DNA from: Lawsonibacter sp.
GTDB lineage: Bacteria; Bacillota; Clostridia; Oscillospirales; Oscillospiraceae
Assembly (NCBI GenBank): GCA_022801435.1
Contig: JAAWSG010000004.1
Span: 1 to 64,000, forward strand
Length of the DNA stretch: 64,000 nucleotides
Direction: 5' to 3'
Shown here piece by piece: positions 26,056 through 35,600 of this stretch. The translations under genes were made by a program, and so were the position numbers. The notes beneath the pieces were generated by a model, which searched no databases, was not told the origin of the DNA, and worked only from the letters and a program-made list of their open reading frames with translations. Position 1 is the stretch's first letter. The number at the start of each line of letters is the position of its first letter.

Positions 26056-27312
26056 TCAGCACAGGCCCAGCAGGCGGCGGGCCTCCCCAATGGTGTAAAG
26101 GGACCCGCACATACACACCGCTCCCCCCTCCCCGGCAGCGGCGCGGGCCCGGCGCAGCCCCTCCTCCACACCGGCGCAGGGGGCGGACCGAACGCCCCGG
26201 TCTTTCAGGTGGGCGGCCAGTTCTCCGGCGGGCAGGGCCCGGGGGCTGTCCGGGGTGAGGGTAAAAATCTCTTGGGCCAGGGGGAGCAGCGGGTCCATCA
26301 TGGCGGGGTAGTCCTTATCCGCCAGCACCCCGGTGAGGAAGACCATACGCCTCCCCGGGTACAGCCCCTCCAGAGCCCGGGCCAGGGCCTCCATGCACTG
26401 GGGGTTGTGGGCCCCGTCCAGCAGCAGGTCGGGTTCCCGCTCCGCCAGCTCCAGCCGCCCCGGCCAACGGGCCAAGGAGAGTCCTTGAACCACCGCCTCC
26501 TCCGGGATATCCCACCCCCGGAGGCGGAGGACCTCCACGGTCTCCAGCACCACGGCGGCGTTTTGCAGCTGGTGCTCCCCCAGCAGGGCGATGCGGTAGG
26601 GGCCCTTTCCCCGGTAGGTGAAGCTCTGCCCCTCCAGCCCGGAGGACAGCGCCGCCGGGTTCTCTGTAGTCCAAAGGCCGCTGCGCCTGAATTTACAGAG
26701 GTACTCAAACAGGGAGAAGATTCCGTAACCCTGCTCATAGAGGACGACCGGACGGCCCTCCTTTATGATTCCCGCCTTTTCCACGGCGATTTTTTCCAGA
26801 GTATCCCCCAAAATCTCGGTGTGCTCCAGGCCGATGCGGGTGATGACAGCCGCCTCGGTCTCGGTCTTTTCGATGACATTGGTGGGGTCCAGCCTCCCCC
26901 CCAGCCCGGTCTCCAGCACCACGATGTCACACGCCGACTGCTGGAAGTACACCATACCAATGGCGGTTATCAGCTCGAACTCGTTCTCGTCCTCCGCCTG
27001 CTCCAGCACCCGGGCGGCGATCTCCTCCAGCATCTCCTCCGGGATGGGCTGTCCGTTGACCTGGAACCGCTCCCGGAAGTCCCACAGGTGGGGGGAGGTG
27101 TACAGGCCGGTTTTCAGCCCCGCCGCCTCCAGCACAGAGGCCAGCATAGCGGCGGTGGAGCCCTTTCCGTTGGTCCCGGCGATGTGGACGAATTTCAGCT
27201 CCTTCTGAGGGTCCCCCAGAAGGGCCAGCAGGCGGCGGATACGCTCCAGCCCCGGCTTCTGTCCTGTCCGCGCTTTTTGGTGGACGCGGACCTCCGCGCG
27301 CTCCCGCTCCAC
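26056..27312 (-). CDS. folC: Folylpolyglutamate synthase / dihydrofolate synthase
   Basis: Mur-ligase-like enzyme adding glutamates to folates, which retains them in the cell. The 418-residue product has the P-loop FVHIAGTNGKGSTAAMLASVL near 42-62, followed by TGLYTSPHLWDFRERFQVNG. The segment [16 protein letters not shown] and the C-domain LLLDGAHNPQCMEALARAL are also typical. GTG at 27312 follows GGGAGGG; the folT stop lies 4 bases upstream, so the two are translated from one message. The folate transporter, THF riboswitch and fchA lie upstream, giving a folate-responsive operon. Confidence 0.94.
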   Translation of the reverse strand: MERERAEVRVHQKARTGQKPGLERIRRLLALLGDPQKELKFVHIAGTNGKGSTAAMLASVLEAAGLKTGLYTSPHLWDFRERFQVNGQPIPEEMLEEIAARVLEQAEDENEFELITAIGMVYFQQSACDIVVLETGLGGRLDPTNVIEKTETEAAVITRIGLEHTEILGDTLEKIAVEKAGIIKEGRPVVLYEQGYGIFSLFEYLCKFRRSGLWTTENPAALSSGLEGQSFTYRGKGPYRIALLGEHQLQNAAVVLETVEVLRLRGWDIPEEAVVQGLSLARWPGRLELAEREPDLLLDGAHNPQCMEALARALEGLYPGRRMVFLTGVLADKDYPAMMDPLLPLAQEIFTLTPDSPRALPAGELAAHLKDRGVRSAPCAGVEEGLRRARAAAGEGGAVCMCGSLYTIGEARRLLGLC

Positions 27313-27315
27313 AGA

Positions 27316-27870
27316 CTAGCCCTCCCGCAAAATCCCGCTGCGGCGCAGGCCGTGGCACAGGGGAATACACACCGTGGCGACCACGACGGCGGTGGCGATG
27401 CCGGAGACAAAGCGAGAGGGGACCCACATGGCCGCGGCTGCAAAGGAGGTGCGGTAAACGAGACTGTCCAGCCACATACCGAAGGTGTTCCCGATGGTGG
27501 TGAGGACCGCCCCCACGATACAGACCGCGTAGCAGACCGGGGGCCGCGCCTCCAGCCGGGTTCCCCTTCGGCGCATCCACACCCCGGCGCACCCCACCAC
27601 CAGGGCCCGGATGGCGGGGGGCCAGATCCAGATGACGGTGGTGGGGGTCAGGCCATAGCCCAGAAGCTGTACGGCAAACTCCCCCAGCACCGCCACCAGC
27701 GCGCCCTCCAGGGGTCCGTAGAGCATGGCGGCCAGCACCACCGGCAGGGACCCGAGGGTGAGCTTGAAGTAAGGGGTCCGGATGCTCACCGTCATGGACA
27801 GCAGCACCATCGCGGCGGTGAGCAGGGACAGGATGCACAGGGTCTGGACCGGATTGCGTGTTTTTTTCAT
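27316..27870 (-). CDS. folT: ECF-type folate transporter S component
   Basis: Substrate-binding membrane subunit of an energy-coupling-factor transporter; it works with shared EcfAA'T proteins encoded elsewhere. The 184-residue product has six hydrophobic segments with the typical start TLCILSLLTAAMVLLSMTVSIRTPYFKLTLGSLPVVLAAMLYGPLEGALVA, split as helices and loops (FKLTLGSLPVVLAAMLYGP is characteristic of FolT). It lies immediately downstream of a tetrahydrofolate riboswitch and upstream of folC, which fixes the substrate as folate. ATG at 27870 follows GAGAGGAG; the open frame upstream runs through the riboswitch and is rejected. Confidence 0.92.
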   Translation of the reverse strand: MKKTRNPVQTLCILSLLTAAMVLLSMTVSIRTPYFKLTLGSLPVVLAAMLYGPLEGALVAVLGEFAVQLLGYGLTPTTVIWIWPPAIRALVVGCAGVWMRRRGTRLEARPPVCYAVCIVGAVLTTIGNTFGMWLDSLVYRTSFAAAAMWVPSRFVSGIATAVVVATVCIPLCHGLRRSGILREG

Positions 27871-27922
27871 AAAAATTCTCCTCTCATGGCGTGTTGCCAC
27901 GAAAGGAGCATACTCCATCCAT

Positions 27923-28030
27923 GGCAGCGGAATGCGGCACAGCATCGCGGGCGCGTTTTGGAAAAGCACCCTTCGTCCGCCGGCAACTTCCCGTCCGTGC
28001 GGCACTTGACGCGCTGGGCCTACTCTGACC
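27923..28030 (-). ncRNA. Tetrahydrofolate (THF) riboswitch
   Basis: On the minus strand the conserved blocks of the folT/THF aptamer occur in order: AGAGTAGG, GCGCGTCAAGTGCC, GGACGGGAAGTTGCCGG, CGGACGAAGGGTG and GCTGTGCCGCATTCC. CAGC-type complements at both ends can close the outer stems. It lies between fchA and folT, 53 bases before the folT start. A short GGAG-TATG-CTCC hairpin (27905-27916) between aptamer and ribosome site could be part of the expression platform. Block identity and gene context make the assignment firm; the exact ends are estimated. Confidence 0.93.
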
Positions 28031-28053
28031 ATTTTCTTTGCTATGCGGTTGTC

Positions 28054-28671
28054 TCAGCTGAATTTCTCCATCACCGACTCATAGACCTGCTCGGCGATTT
28101 TCCAGTACTCCCCCACCAGGGCGTCCGCCTCCTGGTTCAGGCTCTGGGCGCAGGTCCGGTCGGACATGGGCTTGGTGTTCACCTTCAGGTTGAGCCAGCC
28201 CCCGTACAGGGCGCCCCAGCAGAGGATCACCCCTGTGCCCACGTCGGAGAGGATCATGGCGCTCCCCTTGTGCAGCAGCTCCTGGTGCAGCCCGATGGCC
28301 TGGCAGCTCAGCCGCACCAGCTCCATGGGGGGCCCGGCGGCCCGGCGGAGACAGCGCTCCATCTCCTCCTCCCGGCTTGGGTCGTCCTTGGGGATGGCGT
28401 AGGCCCGGGACAGCGGCTCAAAGGCGGCGGCGTCCTCCTCCACCAGCTCCAGCAGCTTCTTCCGCAGCTCCTCCATCCGGGCGAGGATGTCCTGTACCTC
28501 CTCCTCCACGGCGGCGTACTTCCTCTTGCCCACCGTGTAGTTGGCCACCATGGAGCCCAGCGCCGCGCCCAGCGCCCCCATCAGCGCGGAGGCCCCCCCT
28601 CCCCCGGGGACCGGCGTCTTGGCGGCCAGCTGCTCCGCAAATTGGGCGAGGGTCATCTCCTCCAATTTCAT
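28054..28671 (-). CDS. fchA: Methenyltetrahydrofolate cyclohydrolase / cyclodeaminase
   Basis: One-carbon enzyme interconverting methenyl- and formyl-THF (FTCD_C family). The 205-residue all-helical product shows the family start MTLAQFAEQLAAKTPVPGGGGASALMGALGAALGSMVANYTVGK, whose PVPGGGGASAL loop binds folate; YAIPKDDP and VGTGVILCWGALYGGWLNLKVN are also typical. ATG at 28671 follows GGGAGG. The THF riboswitch starts 23 bases after its stop, so it is upstream of, and not itself under, the switch. It may be co-transcribed into the folT-folC unit. Confidence 0.92.
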   Translation of the reverse strand: MKLEEMTLAQFAEQLAAKTPVPGGGGASALMGALGAALGSMVANYTVGKRKYAAVEEEVQDILARMEELRKKLLELVEEDAAAFEPLSRAYAIPKDDPSREEEMERCLRRAAGPPMELVRLSCQAIGLHQELLHKGSAMILSDVGTGVILCWGALYGGWLNLKVNTKPMSDRTCAQSLNQEADALVGEYWKIAEQVYESVMEKFS

Positions 28672-28756
28672 GTTATCACCTCCCATCCAAATTTGTATGC
28701 CCCCTATTCTATCAGCACCGCCCCCGTTTTGCAACCCCGTTTTTTCCCGGCAGGCG

Positions 28757-28808
28757 TCCCTGAAAACGCGCGCGCCCCCGGCCCGGGCAGTATCCCGGGC
28801 CGGGGGCG
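28757..28808 (-). terminator. Terminator after the hydrogenase gene
   Basis: A perfect 15-bp GC stem: CGCCCCCGGCCCGGG (28773-28787) and its complement at 28794-28808, loop CAGTAT. On the minus strand it is followed by GCGCGTTTT, only four T, so it is a very stable hairpin with a weak U-tract. Confidence 0.75.
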
Positions 28809-28823
28809 AATCCGCTTCAGGGG

Positions 28824-30569
28824 TTACGCCTGCTGGTTGGGCATCTCCCAGGCCTTATGGTCCGTGTGGAGCAGCTCCTCCGCCTTTTCGCTGAGGGGCG
28901 CGCCCAAAAATTCCGCGTACAGGGCCTGGACCTGGGGGTTCTCGTGGGAGAAGCGCATGGGGTTGGCCCGGTCCAGCTCGTACAGCCGCTCTCCCCGCAC
29001 GCCGCAGCGCTCCTCGTCCTCTACCGAGATGGGCTGTCCACCGCCCCCCACGCAGCCGCCGGGGCAGGCCATGACCTCCACAAAGTCGTAGTGGACCTTC
29101 CCCGCCTTCAGCTGCTCCAGCAGTTTCCGGGCGTTGCCCAGCCCGCTGACCACGGCGCACCGCACCGGGATGCCCGCCACCTCGTAGGCCGCCTCCCGCA
29201 GGCCGGGACCGGTGCGCACCTCCGCAAAGGTCTCCGGGTCGGGGTTCTCTCCGGTGAGGATGTAGGCCGCCGTCCGCAGGGCCGCCTCCATCACCCCGCC
29301 GGTGGCTCCGAAGATGACCCCCGCGCCGGTGTGTACCCCCATGGGGGAGTCCAGCGGCGCCTCGTCCAGGGAGGCAGGCTCCAGCTGATCCGCCCGGAGC
29401 ATCCGCACCAGCTCCCGGGTGGTGAGGACCACGTCCACATCGGGCCCGTGCTCCGTGGCCATGGTGGGCAGGGCACACTCCGCCTTCTTGGCCACGCAGG
29501 GCATGATGGACACGCAGAAAATCTTCTCCGGCGCCGCGTTCAGCTTCTGGGCCAGCCAGCTCTTGGCCACGCTGCCGAACATCTGCTGGGGGGATTTCGC
29601 GGTGGACAGCTGGCCGGTGAGCTCGGGGTACTGGCTCTTGAGAAAGCGCACCCAGCCGGGACAGCAGCTGGTAAACATGGGCCAGCGGGTCAGTCCCCCG
29701 GCCTTCAGGCGGTGGAGGAACTCGTTCCCCTCCTCCATGATGGTCAGGTCGGCGGAGAAGTTGGTGTCGAACACGTAGTCAAACCCCAGTCTCCGCAGGC
29801 AGGCGGCCATGCGCTCCATGGTGGCCTCCTCCCGGGTCAGGCCGAAGTACTCCCCCCAGGCGGTGCGCACGGCGGGGGCCACCTGGACGACGGTGATCTT
29901 CTCCGGGTCAGCCAGGGCGGCGAACACCGCCCCGGTGTCGTCCCGCTCCCGCAGGCCCCCCACGGGGCAGTGGGTGACGCACTGGCCGCACAGGGCGCAG
30001 TCCGAGTCCTTGATGACCCGGTTGCCCGACACGTCCACCTGGGTCCGCCCGCCCGTTCCGGACACGTCCCAGATGCCCAGGGACTGGATCTTGTCGCAGA
30101 CCTGGATGCAGCGCATACACTTGATGCACTTGTTGTAGTCGTGGTACAGGGGGAAGGTGGTGGTCCACGCCCCCCTCAGCCCCTTGGGGAGCTGGGTCTC
30201 ATAGGGGACGGACAGGATGCCCAGGTCGTTGGCGATGGCCTGGAGCTGACAGCCGCCGCTGCGCACACAGGTGGCGCATTTGCAGTCGTGCTGGGAGAGG
30301 ATGAGCTCCACATTGGTCCTCCGGGTGGCCCTGGCTCTGGGGGAGTTGGTGTAGACCTCCATTCCCTCCTTCACCGGGCTGTTGCAGGCGGTGACCATGG
30401 CCCGCTCCCCCGCCACCTCCACACAGCACACCCGGCAGGCGGCGATCTCGTTGATGTCCTTTAAGTAGCACAGGTGGGGGATACGGATGCCGGCGCTCTG
30501 AGCCGCCTCCAGGATGGCGGCCCCCTCCTGGGCCTGTACGGTCTGGCCGTTGATGGTCAAGGTTACCAC
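28824..30569 (-). CDS. [FeFe] hydrogenase, modular group A type
   Basis: Catalyses reversible proton reduction to H2. The 581-residue product has an N-terminal [2Fe-2S] ferredoxin domain (1-78, cysteines in HLCYLKDINEIAACRVCC). A His-Cys cluster segment (HDCKCATCVRSGGC) and two [4Fe-4S] ferredoxin motifs (CIKCMRCIQVCDK, CALCGQCVTHCP) follow. The H-cluster motifs are TSCCPGW, MPCVAKKAEC and EVMACPGGCVGGGGQP. The small-subunit tail follows. It starts with GTG at 30569 (AGGGAGG upstream) and overlaps by 7 bases the flavoprotein gene before it. That partner fits the glutamate-synthase-linked A2 subgroup, so electrons probably come from NAD(P)H through it. Confidence 0.95.
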   Translation of the reverse strand: MVTLTINGQTVQAQEGAAILEAAQSAGIRIPHLCYLKDINEIAACRVCCVEVAGERAMVTACNSPVKEGMEVYTNSPRARATRRTNVELILSQHDCKCATCVRSGGCQLQAIANDLGILSVPYETQLPKGLRGAWTTTFPLYHDYNKCIKCMRCIQVCDKIQSLGIWDVSGTGGRTQVDVSGNRVIKDSDCALCGQCVTHCPVGGLRERDDTGAVFAALADPEKITVVQVAPAVRTAWGEYFGLTREEATMERMAACLRRLGFDYVFDTNFSADLTIMEEGNEFLHRLKAGGLTRWPMFTSCCPGWVRFLKSQYPELTGQLSTAKSPQQMFGSVAKSWLAQKLNAAPEKIFCVSIMPCVAKKAECALPTMATEHGPDVDVVLTTRELVRMLRADQLEPASLDEAPLDSPMGVHTGAGVIFGATGGVMEAALRTAAYILTGENPDPETFAEVRTGPGLREAAYEVAGIPVRCAVVSGLGNARKLLEQLKAGKVHYDFVEVMACPGGCVGGGGQPISVEDEERCGVRGERLYELDRANPMRFSHENPQVQALYAEFLGAPLSEKAEELLHTDHKAWEMPNQQA

Positions 30570-32398
30570 TCTGTATTCCTCCCTCCCTTGAAGCTGCCGT
30601 AACCGAAGTGGTCACAGCGCAGACAGCGGCTGGCCTCCTGCTGGGCCTCCTCCAGGCTCATGCCCTCCTTCAGCAGGGAGAAGTCCCCGCAGTAGCTGGA
30701 CAGATGCCGGTTTTTCAGATTGACCCTCCCGCAGGGCGGGGTGTTGGTGAAGTGGGCGGGGGGAACCTCCACATCGCAGCTGACCTTGTGGTCAAAGCCC
30801 AGGAAGTTGTCGATGTTGGCGGCGGCCACCTTCCCCGCGGCTACCGCCCGGATGACGGTGGCGGGCCCGGAGACCGCGTCCCCGCCGGCGAAGATGTTGT
30901 GGGCCCCGGGGACCGCGCTGGTCAGGTCGGCCTGGATGGCCCCCCGGCTCGTGGTGACTCCGATGGCCTCGAAGGGCTGGGCCACGATGGCCTGTCCGAT
31001 GGCCACGATGACGTAGTCGCAGGGGATGCGGAACTGCTTGGTCTGGGCGTTCTGGGGCTTGGGCCGGCCGTCCCGCCCGTAGGGTCCGATGAGCTGGGGC
31101 TGGGTCCACAGGGCGGCCACCTTCCCCTCGCTGTCCGTCTCGATGCGGGCGGGGGCCTGGAGGGGCAGGATCTGACAGCCCTCCGCCATGGCCTCCTCAA
31201 TCTCCTCGGACAGGGCGGTCATGTCCTCCACCCGGCGGCGGTAGACACAGGTGACGTGCTCCGCTCCCAGGCGCAGGGCGGTGCGGGTGGCGTCCATAGA
31301 CACGTTGCCTCCCCCCACCACGCAGACCCGCTTGCCGGTGAAGTCGGGGATGTCTCCCTCCCCGATCCCCCGGAGGAGGGATACGGCGCTGATGACGTTC
31401 TCCCCGTCCTCCCCCTCCAGGCCCAGCTTCTTGTCGTTGTGGGCCCCGATGGCGATGTACACCGCGTCAAAGCTGTTTTGGATGATCTCCATGGGCAGGT
31501 CCTTACCGATGGACACCCCGGTGTGGACCTGGACCCCGGCGGAGATGATGTGGGCGATGTCCCGGTCCAGCACCTCCTGGGGCAGGCGGTAGTCGGGGAT
31601 GCCGTAGCGCAGCATTCCGCCCAGCTTGGGCCGCTGCTCATAGACGGTGACCTGGTGTCCCATGAGGGACAGGTAGTAGGCGGCGGTCAGACCTCCGGGG
31701 CCTCCGCCGATGACCGCCACCGTCTTTCCGGTGGGCTCCGCCTTCCGGTCCACGGGGGCGGGGTCGGAGTGGTCCACCGCAAAGCGCTTCAGGCCGCAGA
31801 TGTTCACCGCGTCGTCCACCATCCGCCGGCGGCACTGGCCCTCGCAGGGGTGCTCGCACACATAGGCGCAGGCGGAGACGAAGGGGTTGTCCTTGCGGAT
31901 GAGGCGCACCGCGTCGCCGTACCTCCCCTCCCGCACCAGGGCCACATAGCCGGGCACGTCCACATGGGCGGGGCAGGTGGACACGCAGGGCACGGGTTGG
32001 CTCAGGCCGCAGATGCACCGGCCATGGAGCACGTGCTCCTCATAGTCCTCCCGGAAGCCCCGGACCCCCTTGAGCACCATGTGGGCCGCCTCATAGCCGA
32101 TGGCGCAGTCGGCGGAGTCGGCGATGACCTGGGCGGTGGACTCGATGAGGTCGATGGTCTCTAGGCTGGCGGTGCGGTCCAGCACCTGCTCGATGAGCAC
32201 CGACAGCTGGCTCAGCCCCACCCGGCAGGGCACGCACTTGCCGCAGGTCTGGGCATGGCACAGACGCAGAAAGTTCAGCGACATGTCTACCGGACACAGA
32301 CCCGGCTGGCTGGCAACAATCCGCCGGTCCATGTCCATGTAAAGTCCATGCAGCACCTTCTGAGCCTGGCCGGGATTTTCAATGGATAATCGGCTCAA
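30563..32398 (-). CDS. NuoF-C/GltD-like NAD(P)-binding flavoprotein, hydrogenase partner
   Basis: A 611-residue electron-transfer subunit. The N-terminal 100 residues resemble the C-terminal iron-sulfur part of NuoF/HydB (SLNFLRLCHAQTCGKCVPCRVGLSQL). A GltD-type ferredoxin segment follows (CGLSQPVPCVSTCPAHVDVPGYVALVREG split, then CAYVCEHPCEGQCRR). The FAD site is TVAVIGGGPGGLTAAYYLSLMG and the NAD(P) site RVCVVGGGNVSMDATRTALRLG. GGDAVSGPATVIRAVAAGKVAA closes the FAD fold, and a C-terminal cysteine tail SRCLRCDHFGYG follows. TTG at 32398 with AGGAGG seven bases upstream is the start; no glutamate synthase large subunit is present. The overlap with the hydrogenase gene implies a complex. Confidence 0.88.
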   Translation of the reverse strand: MSRLSIENPGQAQKVLHGLYMDMDRRIVASQPGLCPVDMSLNFLRLCHAQTCGKCVPCRVGLSQLSVLIEQVLDRTASLETIDLIESTAQVIADSADCAIGYEAAHMVLKGVRGFREDYEEHVLHGRCICGLSQPVPCVSTCPAHVDVPGYVALVREGRYGDAVRLIRKDNPFVSACAYVCEHPCEGQCRRRMVDDAVNICGLKRFAVDHSDPAPVDRKAEPTGKTVAVIGGGPGGLTAAYYLSLMGHQVTVYEQRPKLGGMLRYGIPDYRLPQEVLDRDIAHIISAGVQVHTGVSIGKDLPMEIIQNSFDAVYIAIGAHNDKKLGLEGEDGENVISAVSLLRGIGEGDIPDFTGKRVCVVGGGNVSMDATRTALRLGAEHVTCVYRRRVEDMTALSEEIEEAMAEGCQILPLQAPARIETDSEGKVAALWTQPQLIGPYGRDGRPKPQNAQTKQFRIPCDYVIVAIGQAIVAQPFEAIGVTTSRGAIQADLTSAVPGAHNIFAGGDAVSGPATVIRAVAAGKVAAANIDNFLGFDHKVSCDVEVPPAHFTNTPPCGRVNLKNRHLSSYCGDFSLLKEGMSLEEAQQEASRCLRCDHFGYGSFKGGRNTEW

Positions 32399-32437
32399 TG
32401 TTTTTCCTCCTTTTTCTCCTTGGCTGGGATATTCCCC

Positions 32438-32446
32438 ATTATAGCA
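32438..32446 (-). promoter_or_regulatory. Promoter of the hydrogenase operon
   Basis: Minus-strand TGCTATAAT forms an extended -10 (TG-N-TATAAT), 40 bases before the TTG start of the flavoprotein gene. No good -35 hexamer is seen at 16-18 bases. Confidence 0.65.
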
Positions 32447-32521
32447 CAAGGCCCCCGCCCTTTGGAAGAGGTTTTTGTGTTTTTTGCACAAGTTTATTTT
32501 TTAACAAGGGGAGATTGGGAA

Positions 32522-32550
32522 TTGTTTTTTGGCGCGTTTGGTCGTATAAT
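32522..32550 (+). promoter_or_regulatory. Promoter of the giant ATPase / HEPN operon
   Basis: TTGTTT (32522-32527) and a consensus TATAAT (32545-32550) are 17 bases apart. The predicted start is near 32557, 62 bases before the GTG start. The promoter is back-to-back with the hydrogenase promoter in a 220-base AT-rich gap. Confidence 0.8.
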
Positions 32551-32618
32551 GGAAAAAAGTTCAGCCGCCGGCCCAGGCGGACCGCATTGAGAAGAGGAAG
32601 AAGAGGAGATGAGTTTTT

Positions 32619-35600
32619 GTGACAGCAGCGGAGAGAAAACGGGTGGTGGAGGCCTTTTCCCAGCGGATACGGGCCCAGGGCTTCCTCCGGCTCCAGCAGG
32701 TGCCCAAGGTGTTTGAGGAGGAGAAGCTGGATAAGGCCCTCTACGCCGGCGCAGGTCCCAAGCGGTGGATTGCCGAAAACTTTCCGGAGTTCCATGTGGA
32801 CCCCGCCAAGACTATCGTCACCCTGGCCGGCCAGTCCGCCCCCGACCCGGAGTCCGGAGGGGTCCAGCTGAGCGCCTCCCAGCGCCAGGCCCTGGTGGAG
32901 CACTTTCAGGATGAGATCGACCGCGCCGGCCAGTGCTGGTGCTCCAACGTGGCCGGCTTCATGCGCAACAACGGCCTGCCCGAGTGGCGGCAGCTGGTCC
33001 GGCCGGGGGAGTCCCTGCCCGCCTGGCTGGCCCGGGAGTTCCCCGAGTTCCGCCACGACACAAAAAACGGGGCCAGCGCCATCTTCCCCTGGAACGGAGG
33101 CCCCGCCTCCGGCCCGGAGGATGTCCAGCGGCCCCGCCTGGCGGACGCCCAGCTGCGGAGCATCAGCTTCAAATTCGCCTGCTTCCCCATGAACGGGGAG
33201 GCGCTGGGCCAGCTCCAGCGGCTCACCGGCAACCCCGCCCTGCGCCACGAAAACTGGCACAGCATCTGCGTCCAGAAGACCACCTGCTATCTGATGGGTA
33301 TGGACGTGGGCCTGCTGGACGACAGCGGCTCCCAGCCCCCCCGCATGGCCCTCCCCCTGGACCTGAAGACCGAGCGGGGCCAGAGCCTGTACGTGGTCCT
33401 GGTCCCCAACACCGACGCCAGCGCCAGCCAGCGCTGGATGGCGGGCGGCTTCTGCTACCCCGGCCAGAGGGACCCCGCCGGCTTTGGCAAGTGGCTGTGC
33501 CAGACCTTCGGCCTGCCCTCGGAGGACCAGGACCTGGTCCGCGCCGCCTATGAGCAGATCCGCCAGCGCGCCCAGGAGCTGGAGCAGCTGCGCCTCAGCC
33601 TGCTGGACGGCCTGAAGGAGCTCTCCGCCGCCCTGGAGCGGGGAGAGGCCATGCCCCCGTCCCTCGCCCGCCAGATCGCCGGCTATCAGGAGGGCTGGCA
33701 GACCTTGCGGGATGCCATGGACAGCGCGGTCCTCCCCCTCCCCCAGGAGCAGGCGAACCTGACCTATATCAGCGGCCTCCTGGACAGCCGGGGGGCGGTC
33801 TCCACCCAGATTGGCCAGGCGGACAAGTCCTTCCAGCGGCTGGTACAGGGCTCCTGGTCCTATCTGCTGGACAACTGGCTGTGCGGGGAGGACCGCTCCG
33901 AAGGGGACCTGGAGGGGTGGCGTCAGGTGCGGGAGCAGAGCGAGAGCGACTCCGCCATGATCTCCGGCTGTCGGCGGCTGCTCCAGCCCTTCCAGTCCCT
34001 TCTGGAGCTCACCCGGCCCAGGACCATGTTTGACAGCACCGTCTCCGCCGCCGCAGACACCGCCAACAGCCACTTCGGCATGGAGCTGACCCCCCCGGTG
34101 GTGCGCTCCTCCTTCTGCAAGGTGATGCAGGACACCCCCGGCGTCCTGTCCTTCCTGGAGGAGGTGTCGGTCATCGAGAGCCTGCTGAACCACGCGGAGG
34201 CCCTGTCCACGGACCGGCATGAGACCCGCTCCGTGTCCGCCCAGACCGCCGGCGGCTTCCAGACCAGCTGCCCCCAGCTGCTGCGGGAGCTGGGGGAGGG
34301 CCAGGACAGGACGGGGGCCATTCTCGCCGCCTTCCCCCGGCCCGACCCCCTGGAGCAGGCCGTCATGCTGGGCCAGACCGAGGAGGCGCGGGCCCTGCTG
34401 GAGGACCCCGCCGCCCGGAAGGAGCTGGAGCTGGACGAACCCGAGGAAATCCTGGACCGGCTGGAGCGGATTGTCCCCCTCAGCGGGGAGTTCTCCCTGT
34501 ACGGCGCGGGGATGCGCCTGGCCCTCACCCTGGGCTCCCGCCGCGGCCAGGCGGAGCGCTGCTTCCTGGTGGGCCTGTCCATGGGGGACCTGCGGTGTGT
34601 GGAGTGTCTGTTCAACCTCTACCGCCCCGCCGGCCGGAACGAGGAGCTGGACGCCCTCTACACCGCCTTCGGCAGCCAGATCTCCGAGGAGCTGCGCGGC
34701 AAGTTCGTCTCCTCCCTCCTGCTCAGCGGCAGCATCGACCCCCTCCAGTCCCTCCGGGAGGACGTGCTCAGCTTCCTGGCCCCCGAGCTCCTGGAGCGCT
34801 TCACCGCCCCGGACAGCCCTCTGCCCGATGAGACGGTCCGCCTCCTGCGGGAGATCGGAGCCCGGCTGGACGTGCCCTTTGTGCGCTATGTGGTCTTCCT
34901 CAGCGGCGAGCTCCAGAGCTACATCCTCCACCCGGAGAACATTGAGGCCCTCCGGGCCGCCGGCATCGGCCAGACCATGGAGCAGCTGGTCTCCCTGACC
35001 AAGAGCGGGCACTACGCCAAGGGGAGAAGCCCCCTCCAGACCGCCCGGCGGGTCTACCGCTTTCTGGGGGGGTGGAGCGGCCTGGCCGACGCCTTTGCCA
35101 GCCTGATCCCCGAGGACACCGCCGTCCGGGACTTCCGGATACAGGCCGCCCGGGACCGGCAGGACGAGGGGGAGATGCTCCGCCTGCTGCGGGAGGACCC
35201 GCTGCTCCGGGACAAATACTGGCGGGAGTACAGCGCGCTCCTCTTCTCCCAGGGGGATTACGCCGCGTTTCTGGACCTGGTCTCCTCCCAGGAGGAGGTC
35301 ACGGAGGAGCTCCGCCTCCGGACCGCCATCGCCGCCATCCGCACCGGGCGCTGGGACGGGTCCCTGCCCCCCCTGCCCGGGGACGAAGGGCTGGCCGGCT
35401 GCATCCAGCTGATGCAGGAGCTGGCCCAGGCCCTGCTGGACACCGGACACACGGAGCAGCTGTACACCCTTCAGCTTGGGCTCTTTGACCAGGTGCTCGG
35501 CCTCCACAGCAGCGTGACCCTCCGGCGCTTTCTCACGGTGGACGGCGCTATGGACCAGGACGCTCTGGCCGGCCTCCAGCAGCGGGCCCTGGAGGAGGGC

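Noticed and set aside
32609..32660. ATG-started frame (ATGAGTTTTTGTG) ahead of the giant gene
   Set aside because: It is out of frame with the ATPase and gives no conserved protein.
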